From the NCBI GenBank assembly GCA_013360945.1, contig JABWAQ010000022.1, forward strand, positions 1-64,000: 64,000 nt of DNA, written 5' to 3'. The notes below the pieces were generated by a model. The model ran no database searches, had not been told where the DNA came from, and was given only the letters and a program-made list of their open reading frames with translations. Positions 1-8,913 of this stretch are shown one piece after another. This stretch comes from Candidatus Brocadia sp. GTDB taxonomy: Bacteria; Planctomycetota; Brocadiia; Brocadiales; Brocadiaceae. Position numbers and translations under genes: made by a program. How positions within the stretch are numbered: position 1 is the first letter of the stretch; every line of letters starts with the position of its first letter.

Positions 1-153
1 AACTGGGTATATCGTATAAAATTGTAGCGGCAAGGCGTGCCTTGCCATATGGAGTAGGGTGGGCATCGTCCACCAAAAAATAGGCAACGTGAACGAGATG
101 TTTGGTGGGCGATGCCCACCCTACCAGATTTACAAAAAATCGGGAATGCACCC
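1..153. repeat. MITE-like dispersed repeat, copy 1
   Basis: This block recurs almost unchanged at 25635-25805. It holds a perfect palindrome at 29-46 (GGCAAGGC, loop GT, GCCTTGCC). A long inverted repeat pairs 55-74 with 104-123 across a loop of about 29 bases. No reading frame is convincing. The second copy has two short insertions. The shape fits a non-autonomous palindromic element; no transposase is adjacent. The left edge may lie outside the window. The rest of the gap to 412 holds only a degenerate GC-rich hairpin near 325-345 and the hairpin at 374-402. Confidence 0.8.
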
Positions 154-373
154 TTTTGTTATTCACCTCCTTTCCTGTAAAATATGATCATATCGGCCTC
201 ATCCTGCTAGATAAATCCCCGGCCTTACCTTTGGAGAGGTTTTTTATCAAACAGGGCAAATTCCCTCCTTGCAGGGGAGAAACATGAAAACCTTTTATCA
301 ATACCTTCCCTCAGTCCCCTCCTTCTGAAGGAGGGGATCGGGGGTGATTGTAAATTCAAATGTAACAAGTCTT

Positions 374-402
374 CCCTGTCAGGGTTTAAAACCCTGACAG
401 GG
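374..402. repeat. CCCTGTCAGGG hairpin, copy 1
   Basis: Two 11-base arms (CCCTGTCAGGG and CCCTGACAGGG) enclose a seven-base T/A-rich loop. The same hairpin occurs at 8809-8837 and 60840-60868. Here it lies directly downstream of the superoxide dismutase gene read on the minus strand, so it may end that transcript, although no U-tract follows on that strand. Confidence 0.75.
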
Positions 403-412
403 TTATTCTATC

Positions 413-1102
413 TTACTTCAGCCTCGCCTCTACTGCTGACCAGTCAATATTCTTAAAGAAAGCCTCGATGTAGTCTGCCCTTTTGAGACCATAATCATGC
501 ATAAAAGCATGCTCAAAGACATCCATGATCAAGAGGGGATTACACCCTGCCGGATGAGAGACATCATGCTCGTTTATCCAAAAGTTGATGAGCCTCCCAT
601 TCGTGTTGTCCTGATAAAGGACGGTCCAACCGATTCCCCGCATGGTTCCCACTGCCTTGAAGTCCTTCTCCCATATCTCATAACTGCCAAAATCCACTGC
701 CATCTTTTTGGCAAGGGCGCCCTCTTTGTTGATGCCGCCTTTTTTCCCAAGATTCTCAAAATAATATTCGTGGAGCCTCATCCCATTGAATTCCCATCCA
801 AGCCTCCGCTTCAATTCTGCAAATTCCGGAGTTGCCGTCTTTCCATCCTTCAACATCTGACCGAGAATGTCGAGTACTTTGTTTGTGTTTGTCACGTACC
901 CCTGATAGAGGGTAAAGTGATTTTTTAAAAGTGTTTCGCTGAATCCCTCCATCCCGATGAGTTTTGAATAATCCTTTGCTGTGTATGACATGTCTTTTTC
1001 CTCCTTTTCTAGTATTGATGCGTTTAAAGGGTTAGTAATACCGAATAATACTGCGGCCCCTCCCAGGCCTGTTATTGTTAAAAATTCCCGTCTGTCAAGC
1101 AT
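413..1102 (-). CDS. sodB: Fe/Mn superoxide dismutase with Tat-type signal peptide
   Basis: The enzyme dismutates superoxide to oxygen and hydrogen peroxide. The 229-residue protein has the four metal ligands of the Fe/Mn family: H62 (in KNHFTLYQGY), H111 (in MRLHEYYF), D194 and H198 (in DVFEHAFMHDYG). Residues 1-30 begin DRREFLTITG followed by a hydrophobic stretch, a twin-arginine signal, so export as a folded protein is likely; a cytoplasmic form could only start at the internal Met38. An AAGGAG site lies 7 bases before the chosen ATG and supports the signal-bearing form. Iron or manganese cannot be decided by eye. Peroxidase and rubrerythrin genes follow on the same strand. Confidence 0.93.
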   Translation of the reverse strand: MLDRREFLTITGLGGAAVLFGITNPLNASILEKEEKDMSYTAKDYSKLIGMEGFSETLLKNHFTLYQGYVTNTNKVLDILGQMLKDGKTATPEFAELKRRLGWEFNGMRLHEYYFENLGKKGGINKEGALAKKMAVDFGSYEIWEKDFKAVGTMRGIGWTVLYQDNTNGRLINFWINEHDVSHPAGCNPLLIMDVFEHAFMHDYGLKRADYIEAFFKNIDWSAVEARLK

Positions 1103-1391
1103 AACAATCTCCTTATGATATTTTCCTGTAATACTTCTTTTTTAGCAAGTTTTTTCATGAAAAACCGCTAGATCCAAAGCACGAAATTCGAAACTCGAAA
1201 CCCGAAACAATCTCAAAATTACAAATTCAAATATTCCAAACCTCGTTTTAAATTTCTGTCATGTGATAATGGAATTTATTCCGGATTTCGATATTTGAAT
1301 TTCGAATTTATCAAAAAACAAACGACAGTATTCGTCGTTCAGTGTCTGGTGACTCTTCATGGTTGTGGCCAATCCTCGTTATGATTTACTA

Positions 1392-2807
1392 CTATAATGC
1401 CCTCAGAAAGGCCACCAGATCCTCTTTCTCCTGTTTTGTGAGCTTGACTTCAAGGATCAGGTTAAAGAACTCAACTGTGTCTTCCAGGGTCAGTAACCTT
1501 CCATCGTGTAAGTATGGCGGTGAATCCTTGATACCGCGGAGCGGGAAGGTCTTGATGGGACCGTCCGCGCTGGCCATGAGTCCATTGATTATGCGCGGTT
1601 TATAAAAACGCTCTACCTTCAGGTTGTGCATGAGGTTATCTGTATAATAGGGCGGCTGATGGCATATGGAACATCTGGCTTTAGCGAAGAACAGGTCTTG
1701 TCCCCGAATTTCAGCTTCTGTGGCCTTGTTTTTATCCAACATGCCAAAAATGTTCAGCTTTGGTGCCGGTGGGAAATCCAGTAGCCCCTGAACCTCAGCC
1801 ATAAAGTGCACCTGGCTTCCCCGTTCGAGGATGTTAACGCCTTTTTTTGTGGCAATAACCGGGTCACCATCAAAATAAGCCCCACGTTGCTCGAACTCCG
1901 TAAAGTCCTCAATGCTTTTCAATGCCCGTTGTGAGCCGAACAATCTCTGGATATTTACCCCGCGCAGGGAGGGGGTATCGAGGCGATGACGAAATTCCTG
2001 TGGTCGAATATCGCCAACCAGATGGGTGGCAGCATTGGTGTGTCCGTTTGCGTGGCAATCAAAGCAAGCAACCCCAAGACCCGGCTGTTCCGAACGACGG
2101 TCTTCTGTCGGATTGAATTGCTGCTGCGGAAAAGGAGTTACCAGCAGCCTTAAGCCTTCAAGCTGTTTGGGATTCAGTATCCCGTTAAAAAGCTCATAAT
2201 AGTTTGCAATGGTTACCAGATTGCCCTTAGAGACATCACCCAGGTCAGGCCGTGTGGTCAAATAGATTGCCGGCGGGAACTCTGGTAAAAAGTGGTCAGG
2301 CAAGTCATAATCGAGGTCGAAACGGACGAGGTCGCGTTTTTCGTGTTTCCTGATCTCGTCGATGTGGAATTTTGGAAAGAGCATACCGCCTTCTGCATGG
2401 TTTGGGTGTGGAAGCGGCATAAATCCGCCAGGGAAAAGGCCCTTTTCGCGGATATCTTCCGGCGTCATAGCCGCCAGATTCTCCCAGGTTACGTCTTTAG
2501 GGAGCTTAACCCGTACACCTTCCTGGATGGGTTTTCCCCGGGACATGGTTACGGTTTTAACGGGCCTCTTGCTTAGGTCATAACGTTCATTGAGTAAATC
2601 CTTGTGGCGTTTCATGACCTCGGATTTCGCAGATCTCATTCTGGTCATTGTCTCATCAAAGGGCTCGGTTATGGTCACGGGTGCATAACTGGTTCTCACC
2701 GATTTCTTTCCCTCTTGTTTTTCCTGAGCATAACTTATACTTGCAACAAGCGCAGGGACAAACATTGCCGTCAGTACTCTTCTGTATTTTAGTGCTCCTT
2801 GCCGCAT
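1392..2807 (-). CDS. Di-heme cytochrome c peroxidase / MauG-family protein
   Basis: This secreted protein belongs to the bacterial di-heme peroxidase (CcpA/MauG) superfamily, which reduces hydrogen peroxide or oxidises a partner protein in the periplasm. Two heme c sites are visible, CFDCH and CSICH, about 130 residues apart, and the SPPYLHDGR segment near the C-terminus matches the conserved distal region of the family. I place the start at the ATG ending at 2807, because a very strong GAGGAGGAGGAAC ribosome site precedes it. A start 16 codons upstream (2855) is open but would put Arg-rich residues before the signal peptide. From 2807 the protein is 471 residues with a signal ending near ISYAQ. 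It differs clearly from the second peroxidase at 5000-6052. The electron donor is unknown. Confidence 0.85.
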   Translation of the reverse strand: MRQGALKYRRVLTAMFVPALVASISYAQEKQEGKKSVRTSYAPVTITEPFDETMTRMRSAKSEVMKRHKDLLNERYDLSKRPVKTVTMSRGKPIQEGVRVKLPKDVTWENLAAMTPEDIREKGLFPGGFMPLPHPNHAEGGMLFPKFHIDEIRKHEKRDLVRFDLDYDLPDHFLPEFPPAIYLTTRPDLGDVSKGNLVTIANYYELFNGILNPKQLEGLRLLVTPFPQQQFNPTEDRRSEQPGLGVACFDCHANGHTNAATHLVGDIRPQEFRHRLDTPSLRGVNIQRLFGSQRALKSIEDFTEFEQRGAYFDGDPVIATKKGVNILERGSQVHFMAEVQGLLDFPPAPKLNIFGMLDKNKATEAEIRGQDLFFAKARCSICHQPPYYTDNLMHNLKVERFYKPRIINGLMASADGPIKTFPLRGIKDSPPYLHDGRLLTLEDTVEFFNLILEVKLTKQEKEDLVAFLRAL

Positions 2808-3033
2808 GTTCCTCCTCCTCCTCTCTTCATTTAGATGGTTCTTGTTTTTTAACACCGGGACATAAAGTCACAAAGAAAAAATTTAGTGCCTTAATGACTT
2901 CATGACTAACTTGAAAATTTGCAATGATTAGAAATCATGAAACTTAGCAATATAATCTCTCAATTTCTTGCCTCACCACCTTTCTGTTTGTTAGAGGAAC
3001 CATGTTTTTTGGGTGCACTTCGTTTCGCCTGGC

Positions 3034-3537
3034 CTACTTAGCGGTGTGCCTTAATACTTCCAGTTGTTCCGCAAGTAACCTTAAGTGGTTTTTCTCTTCG
3101 TTTGTCAGATGCTCAAAGGCCTTTTTGCCTGCCTCGTATTTCGTGTTTTTTGACGCCTCACTATAATAAAGAATTGAGTCCTTCTCGGCCTGAATGCCGA
3201 TTTTCAATGCATCGATATCAGACTTTATTTCTGTCGCAAGCCTTCGGGCTTCACCTTTTTGAGTAAAGACACCCGTATCAACCAGATATTTTAAATACAG
3301 GTCCACAGTGTAATCCTCACACCCCGCTAAAGAACTTGACGGAGAGGTTGTTTCGAGATATGCCTTTTGAAAAAGAGCCAAATGTTCCTTTTCGGCCAAA
3401 GCAAGTTTTGAAAATATTTTCCTTATCTTATCGTCTTTTGCGCTTTTCATGAGGATAGAATAAAACTCCATGCCCTCTTCCTCAATATTTATCGCAATCT
3501 TCAGTGCCTCTGCGTCATTAAAAATTTCAAATTTCAT
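3034..3537 (-). CDS. Rubrerythrin-type di-iron protein without rubredoxin domain
   Basis: This is a ferritin-like four-helix protein of 167 residues. Di-iron ligands in the rubrerythrin pattern are visible: E20 in an IEEEG run, E49xxH52 (AEKEH), E118 and E148xxH151 (NEEKNH). Such proteins reduce hydrogen peroxide in the cytoplasm of anaerobes. The C-terminal rubredoxin-like Cys4 domain of classical rubrerythrin is absent, so it would need an external electron donor. An AGGAG site precedes the ATG. It lies between two peroxidase genes and downstream of glutamate dehydrogenase on the same strand. The fold call is firm; the peroxidase role is taken from the family. Confidence 0.85.
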   Translation of the reverse strand: MKFEIFNDAEALKIAINIEEEGMEFYSILMKSAKDDKIRKIFSKLALAEKEHLALFQKAYLETTSPSSSLAGCEDYTVDLYLKYLVDTGVFTQKGEARRLATEIKSDIDALKIGIQAEKDSILYYSEASKNTKYEAGKKAFEHLTNEEKNHLRLLAEQLEVLRHTAK

Positions 3538-3612
3538 ACGGTATTATTCTCCTGTTCCCGAGTGAGACGGAATATGTAGCGCAACAGTTGTGTTGCTGTC
3601 CTGCGGTATTTT

Positions 3613-4866
3613 TCACGGATACAAACCTCGTACCTGGATTGCGTCTGCGACCCTTTTCACAGCAATGTTCATGGCCGCAGCGCGCATATTTGATTTCTTT
3701 TCCTGAGCAAGGGTATATACTTCCCGGTACGTGCGATCCAGGATATCCTTTAGTTTTGTATTTACCTCATGTTCGCACCAGAAATAACACTGCACGTCCT
3801 GTACCCACTCGAAATAGGAAACAATCACGCCGCCCGCATTGGCCAAAATATCAGGAACAACAGGTATTTTACGTTTAGTCAATATATGATCCGCCTCTAT
3901 TGTTGTAGGTCCATTGGCGCCCTCAACAATCATCTTTGCTTTTATTTTGTCCGCATTCTCCTTTGTAATCTGGTTGCCCATTGCCGCAGGCACCAGCACG
4001 TCGCAAGGCAGCTCAAATAGGGATGCGTTTGTTATGCTTTCTCCATGCGGAAAATGTTCGAAAGAACCATTTTCTTTATAATGTTTTATGAGGATATCGT
4101 GACGGAGACCCTTTGGATTATAGACACCGCCTTTCGAGCTGCTCACGGCAATGATCTTACAGCCCATTTCACTGAGGAATTTGCCGACGGCAGACCCCAC
4201 ATTTCCATACCCCTGAATTGCCACCTTCAGGCCTTTTAGGTTCATTTTCGTATTTTTAACAGCATTGGCAATGGTGAAGGTAATGCCAAGTCCGGTCGCA
4301 TCGGTTCTTCCCAGAGAGCCGCCGATATTCAGGGGTTTGCCTGTCACAATCCCCGGCGTGCAATATCCGTTGTTTATGCTGTAGGTATCCATCATCCATG
4401 CCATGATTTGTTCATTGGTATTGACGTCCGGGGCGGGGATATCCTTTTCAACGCCAATAATGGGCATGATGGCATACGTATAGCGGCGTGTGAGCCTTTC
4501 CAATTCATCTTTTGAAAAGGTTTTGGGATTACAAATAATACCGCCCTTAGCGCCGCCAAATGGCACTCCTGCCAGGGAACACTTCCATGTCATCTCCATT
4601 GCCAGCGCCATTAAATCATCAAGGGTAAGTTCGGGATGGTATCGAACCCCGCCCTTATAAGGACCTCGCGACGCATTGTGCTGTACCCGAAATCCGTTGA
4701 AAACCCTCATAAAACCATCGTCCATCCGTACAGGAAGGGAAACAGTCAATATACGATCAAAATTTCTCAGCATCTGATGGATGTCATCCGGAAGCATCAT
4801 CATCTTCGATACGGTATCGAGCTGTATGAGCGCCGTTTGCCACGAGCTATTTATCGTTGCCTTCAT
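3613..4866 (-). CDS. gdhA: Glutamate dehydrogenase (hexameric type)
   Basis: This enzyme interconverts 2-oxoglutarate plus ammonium and glutamate, linking ammonium to amino-acid synthesis. Visible features are the substrate-binding region with PFGGAKGG (active-site lysine), the PAPDVNT segment with the catalytic aspartate, and the nucleotide-binding loop GYGNVGS of the C-terminal Rossmann domain. At about 417 residues it has the usual length of the short hexameric class. Two in-frame ATGs sit six bases apart; I chose the second (4866) because AGGAG is 9 bases from it but only 3 from the first (4872). Coenzyme preference cannot be read safely. In an ammonium-oxidising organism it would be the non-ATP route of assimilation. 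Confidence 0.95.
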   Translation of the reverse strand: MKATINSSWQTALIQLDTVSKMMMLPDDIHQMLRNFDRILTVSLPVRMDDGFMRVFNGFRVQHNASRGPYKGGVRYHPELTLDDLMALAMEMTWKCSLAGVPFGGAKGGIICNPKTFSKDELERLTRRYTYAIMPIIGVEKDIPAPDVNTNEQIMAWMMDTYSINNGYCTPGIVTGKPLNIGGSLGRTDATGLGITFTIANAVKNTKMNLKGLKVAIQGYGNVGSAVGKFLSEMGCKIIAVSSSKGGVYNPKGLRHDILIKHYKENGSFEHFPHGESITNASLFELPCDVLVPAAMGNQITKENADKIKAKMIVEGANGPTTIEADHILTKRKIPVVPDILANAGGVIVSYFEWVQDVQCYFWCEHEVNTKLKDILDRTYREVYTLAQEKKSNMRAAAMNIAVKRVADAIQVRGLYP

Positions 4867-4999
4867 TTGCATTCACTCCTGCTTTCTGTAATTGAACGAG
4901 CAATTTCGTGGCAGGGACATGGCGCACCGTATCCCTGCGGCCTTGTCCTTGTCAGTAAGATGGCGGATATGCTCTGATCAGAAAACCCTGACCGAAATA

Positions 5000-6052
5000 T
5001 TAGAAACCCTTTGGCAAATTAGGATATATAAGGGGTACGGCATCGTACTTGATCTGAACCAGCTCTCCGGTCAAAGCCTTCATAAATTCTATAAGGTCAT
5101 TGACTTCCTGCCCGGTCAAATTCAGGGCATGGATGTCAGGACTCTTGTTTTCGCTTCTTCCTCCACCCCCATTGTAAAACTGAACAACCTCAAACAACGT
5201 GGGGAAGAATCCGTTGTGCATGTATGGGCCTGTATCAGTAATATTTCTCAGGGTAGGCGTCTTAAATGCCCCCTTGTCAGCGTCATTCTTTGTGACGTTG
5301 TACCTCCCTAAATCTTCCTTCAGTGGGCCATCAGCAGGTACGCCGATGTTGTGAAACTTATTATCAGTAAAGTTGGGTCCGTTATGACACTTGATACACT
5401 CAGCTTTATCAAGGAACAAATCCATGCCTCGCTTTGCTGATTCACTCATGGCATGCTTGTCACCCTGCATGTATCGATCAAAAGGAGAGTTTGCAAATAC
5501 AATCGTGCGTTCAAATGCAGCAATAGCCCTGGCTATACCGTCGGCGGTTACACCCGTCCCAAAGACTTCTTTAAACGCCTTGACATAATCGGGAATTCCG
5601 CTCAACTTTCTTACAACATTGTCCAGTGCCTCGTGCATCTCATTCGGATTCTGTATGGGGCCTAGCGCCTGTTCTTCCAGAGTGGCAGCGCGGCCATCCC
5701 AGAACTGGAATTCATTATAGGCGCTATTAATTATGGTGGGTGAGTTTCTCCCGCCCTCTTTGGCGGCTGGCCCACCCAGCATCCTGGGTAATCCATCGGC
5801 AAACCCCAGTGCCGGGTTGTGACACGTCGCGCAACTAATCCAGTTATTTCCCGAAAGGCGGGGATCGAAATAGAGTTTTTTGCCTAGTTCAATCTTTGCT
5901 TCGGTTTGTGGATTATCCGCAGGGATTGTCACCGGTGGAAGTGGCCCGATGGGGGGAAATAACGGGAAGTCACTCCCGTGAAGTCCTTGTATAGCTAAAA
6001 ACAAAACGATCGCGCATCCAAAAACAGGTTGTATAACTTTTACCATCTTCAT
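5000..6052 (-). CDS. Di-heme cytochrome c peroxidase
   Basis: This 350-residue periplasmic CcpA-type peroxidase reduces hydrogen peroxide with electrons from small cytochromes or cupredoxins. It has a signal peptide (residues 1-26), an N-terminal low-potential heme site C74ATCH78, the tryptophan-bearing FQFWDGRA segment, a second site C219IKCH223 followed by GPNFTDNKFHN, and GPYMHNG near residue 278 where the distal ligand is expected. The length is typical. An AAAGGAG site lies upstream of the ATG. It is more canonical than the larger homologue at 1392-2807. Two small cytochromes c encoded at 8914-9670 are possible donors. Confidence 0.92.
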   Translation of the reverse strand: MKMVKVIQPVFGCAIVLFLAIQGLHGSDFPLFPPIGPLPPVTIPADNPQTEAKIELGKKLYFDPRLSGNNWISCATCHNPALGFADGLPRMLGGPAAKEGGRNSPTIINSAYNEFQFWDGRAATLEEQALGPIQNPNEMHEALDNVVRKLSGIPDYVKAFKEVFGTGVTADGIARAIAAFERTIVFANSPFDRYMQGDKHAMSESAKRGMDLFLDKAECIKCHNGPNFTDNKFHNIGVPADGPLKEDLGRYNVTKNDADKGAFKTPTLRNITDTGPYMHNGFFPTLFEVVQFYNGGGGRSENKSPDIHALNLTGQEVNDLIEFMKALTGELVQIKYDAVPLIYPNLPKGF

Positions 6053-6277
6053 GTCAGCAAATCTCCTTTAAATTATAAGGTAAAGCGGGTTTTTATTCCC
6101 GGCGGCTTCAATATCCGGCTGTGTCTGGCTATTTTACGGCTACGTGAGCGCCCGACCCAGAAAGCGCCAGGTCATTGATTTTCCAGGTCTTTTACCAGCG
6201 CCCGTAACAAGATCAACTTTATTGCGAAGACTGAATAAATCAACGCACATAACACCCTCCCTTTTTCAAAATGATCC

Positions 6278-7024
6278 TCATTCCCACGTCTGCAACCATT
6301 CATCTATTTTTCCATCTGCCTTCCCGCCATCGCAGATCCCCTGATTTTTAACGAAATATCCCGCCGGTAAAATCCTTGAATCGTCCGGAATTTCCGGATC
6401 CTTTGCACAGGTAGACGGCGCGTAATTTTTCCAAAAAGCGTCAGCTTTGACATAAGGAAAGACGCTTTCCATGGAAGGGCAGAGAAAATATTTTCGATGG
6501 GCAACCTTTTGATCAATATTATTATCCATCCAAACTAACCTTTTGTTTTCAGTGAGGGCAGGCTCGGGGTTTTTCATGGAGGTGAATATGTCTAATCCTG
6601 CATACAAAGGAATCTGGAGATACGTGGCGATGATAATAATCATGCCAAAAATCGGCAAGCTATTATAAAATTTTCTATAAAACCTGACGATGAATATTTT
6701 AGCAAGTATCATCGGGAAAATAGTAATTCCGATATAGGAGTGAATCGTAGCCTTTGGCGGCAGCATAGAAAATCCCATGAGTTTTTGAAACATTATGGAA
6801 CAAATAAATAAATAGAAGGCGAAAAAAATATAGCCGCATATGCGATGCGCATCTCTGAAAAACTTCTGATGTTTGGGAGGGTTGACCTTACCAAGCACGG
6901 TGAGAATAAGGATTGCGGCAATTATACCGACAATGAGCAGGCCAAAAGCTAATACAGAATTTATATATGATTTTTCAGGAAAAAATTTCAGACAATCAAT
7001 AAATTTTTTAAAAATTATTTCCAT
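6278..7024 (-). CDS. Four-helix membrane protein, possible b-type heme protein
   Basis: I do not recognise the family with certainty. The first 155 or so residues form about four hydrophobic helices, with histidines at helix ends (DAHRICGY, TIHSYIG) in a pattern seen in small b-type cytochromes. The last 90 residues are hydrophilic and contain a few cysteines but no CxxCH. The start is placed at the ATG at 7024 behind AAAGGG; a TTG six bases upstream is also open. It begins 13 bases after the stop of the flavoprotein fragment at 7038-7580, so the two are probably co-transcribed. A membrane electron-transfer role is inference from context. Confidence 0.6.
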   Translation of the reverse strand: MEIIFKKFIDCLKFFPEKSYINSVLAFGLLIVGIIAAILILTVLGKVNPPKHQKFFRDAHRICGYIFFAFYLFICSIMFQKLMGFSMLPPKATIHSYIGITIFPMILAKIFIVRFYRKFYNSLPIFGMIIIIATYLQIPLYAGLDIFTSMKNPEPALTENKRLVWMDNNIDQKVAHRKYFLCPSMESVFPYVKADAFWKNYAPSTCAKDPEIPDDSRILPAGYFVKNQGICDGGKADGKIDEWLQTWE

Positions 7025-7037
7025 AATCAAAACCCTT

Positions 7038-7580
7038 TCATTTCAATAGGTTTTTAATGTCAAAATCAGATTCCAATATTTTTTCTTTATAGCTACTCAC
7101 GTCTGCCTTCTTTTCCATAAGTTTTCCTATCTCATACGCATTCTTTATATCGCCCAGGAAAATCGCCCCTGTGATTCTTCCATCTTCGATAGTTTGTAAG
7201 GTAAAAATATCTCTCGTGGTATTGATTCCATCAATAGACGGTACGAAGCCCGTACTGCCCGTAGCGAGTAACAACTTGCTATAGCTAAAATGAGACCCAT
7301 CGGTAAGGACGATTGTTTGATTTTTTTGATCAATACTCTTTACTATACAATTGAGATACAACTGAATCTTGTTTTTATAATACCATTCTGTTTTATATAC
7401 AAAAATTTGCTCAGCAGTAACCTCTTTGGCCAAAAGATCAGGAATTCTGGGCCTGAAATAGAGAGGATAATGGTCCTGGGTAAAAATCATAATTTCAGCC
7501 GAAGGATCGATTTTGCGAATATTCCTTGCCGCTTCAGTTCCAGCCACTCCGTTACCAAGGATAATATACGCCATACTCAA
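7038..7580 (-). CDS. Shortened FAD-dependent oxidoreductase lacking the NAD domain
   Basis: The N-terminus (ILGNGVAGTEAARNI, then YFRPRIPDLL and LLLATGSTGFVP) is the FAD-binding half of a NirB/NADH-oxidase-like pyridine nucleotide-disulfide oxidoreductase. After about residue 135 it jumps to GAIFLGD followed by EIGKLMEKK, which in full-length relatives comes near the C-terminus. The NAD-binding domain and second FAD segment, roughly 170-200 residues, are therefore missing, giving a 180-residue product without a frameshift. It may be a pseudogene by in-frame deletion, or a stable FAD protein serving the adjacent membrane protein. A good open frame and tight spacing to 6278-7024 leave function possible. 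Confidence 0.7.
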   Translation of the reverse strand: MSMAYIILGNGVAGTEAARNIRKIDPSAEIMIFTQDHYPLYFRPRIPDLLAKEVTAEQIFVYKTEWYYKNKIQLYLNCIVKSIDQKNQTIVLTDGSHFSYSKLLLATGSTGFVPSIDGINTTRDIFTLQTIEDGRITGAIFLGDIKNAYEIGKLMEKKADVSSYKEKILESDFDIKNLLK

Positions 7581-7633
7581 AATAGCATCCTCCTGTAATA
7601 TATAGCAAAGTTTTCAAAGCAAACGTACTAACT

Positions 7634-8719
7634 TTATCGCCCAAAACTAATTCCTATCGCTTCTGCCGCTTTTACCAACCCTTCTTCGGTTGGTACCTTT
7701 TTTTGACCCTTAGCAACATCGCCCAAGGAAACAGCTTCGATCTTTTGCCCCCTCAGACATACCATTTCCCCAAACCGTTTCCTGGCAGTCAAGTCCACCG
7801 CAGCCACTCCAAATTGAGTTGACAGGATACGATCAAAGGCGCATGGGGACCCGCCTCTTTGCAGGTGTCCCAGGACCGTGACTCGCACCTCCATCCCGGA
7901 GCACTTGATGTTGGCCCCAACCTTATTCCCAATCCCACCAAGACGTTCAGCACTGCCGCCCGTCTCCGCTGTGTGAAGTATTGAAACATCCCCCCCGATG
8001 GGTTTTGCTCCTTCAGACACTACCACAATGCTGGATCTGCTGCCGCTACTTTTGCGATCGTCAATCTTCTTGCACACCTTTTCCATATCAAAGGGGATTT
8101 CGGGAATAAGTATCACATCTGCACCGCCTCCGACCCCCGTTTTTAAGGCTATCCAACCCACATAACGGCCCATTACTTCAACTACCATAACCCTATGATG
8201 ACTTTCCGCCGTGGTGTGTAAACGATCCAGCGCTTCTGTAGCCGTTTGTACCGCAGTATTAAATCCAAAGGTGACATCCGTTGCCAGGATATCATTGTCA
8301 ATCGTCTTGGGTACACCGACAATCGGGCAGCCCATCTTGAATAATTCATAAGCGATGTTGAGAGAACCGTCGCCGCCGATGACAATCAGGGCATCCAAAC
8401 CAAGCGATTGAATGTTTTTTATCACCTCATGAGAGACATCTCTCACCTCAGAATTTCCGTTTATGGTAACTTTGTATTCAAAAGGATTCGATCGGTTCGT
8501 TGTACCCAGGATCGTTCCACCGATGGAGAGTATTCCGCGAATGTCCTGCAGCGTTAAGACACGCGTTTTATTAGGCAACACGAGACCGTCAAAGCCATCC
8601 TCAATCCCAATCACTTCACAGGCATATTTTACAGAGGCAGATTTTACTACGGCACGAATAACGGCATTCAGCCCCGGACAATCACCCCCGCCCGTTAATA
8701 CTCCGATTCTTTTTGTCAC
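7634..8719 (-). CDS. pfkA: 6-phosphofructokinase, mixed ATP/PPi-type signature
   Basis: This enzyme phosphorylates fructose 6-phosphate to the 1,6-bisphosphate in glycolysis; PPi-type members work reversibly. The start is the GTG at 8719, giving VTKRIGVLTGGGDCPG, because AAAGGGA lies 8 bases upstream; the longer frame to 8794 adds residues unlike the family. Phosphate-donor motifs are mixed: GGDGS has glycine at the position equivalent to E. coli 104, as in ATP enzymes, while PKTIDND has lysine at 124, usual in PPi enzymes. This pairing is known in group III PFKs, so the donor cannot be fixed from sequence. Product length is 361 residues. Confidence 0.92.
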   Translation of the reverse strand: MTKRIGVLTGGGDCPGLNAVIRAVVKSASVKYACEVIGIEDGFDGLVLPNKTRVLTLQDIRGILSIGGTILGTTNRSNPFEYKVTINGNSEVRDVSHEVIKNIQSLGLDALIVIGGDGSLNIAYELFKMGCPIVGVPKTIDNDILATDVTFGFNTAVQTATEALDRLHTTAESHHRVMVVEVMGRYVGWIALKTGVGGGADVILIPEIPFDMEKVCKKIDDRKSSGSRSSIVVVSEGAKPIGGDVSILHTAETGGSAERLGGIGNKVGANIKCSGMEVRVTVLGHLQRGGSPCAFDRILSTQFGVAAVDLTARKRFGEMVCLRGQKIEAVSLGDVAKGQKKVPTEEGLVKAAEAIGISFGR

Positions 8720-8808
8720 GTATTGGTTCCCTTTCGTGTTGTATGCGCCATCCCCTACCCGAACAAGTCGGAAAAGACTAAATCCGAAGCACAAAATTTA
8801 TGAGTCAA

Positions 8809-8837
8809 CCCTGTCAGTGTTTAAAACCCTGACAGGG
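8809..8837. repeat. CCCTGTCAG hairpin, copy 2
   Basis: This is a second copy of the hairpin at 374-402, with one mismatch in the left arm (CCCTGTCAGTG). It lies between the 3' end of the cytochrome gene (8914-9315) and the 5' end of the phosphofructokinase gene, both minus strand, where it could act as a transcription boundary. A degenerate CAGTT...GGTGGGTGAACTG element follows at about 8851-8892. Confidence 0.7.
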
Positions 8838-8913
8838 CTATCCAGATAATATTCAGTTCCTGTTCAGTGTGGAACAAAAGGTGGGTGAACTGTTACCAAA
8901 AATCAATGTGATT

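Noticed and set aside
1141-1330. A regulatory element in the gap before the superoxide dismutase gene
   Set aside because: The CGAAATTCGAAACTCGAAAC-like and TTTCGAATTT stretches look like a low-complexity dispersed repeat; no ordered operator or promoter could be defined.
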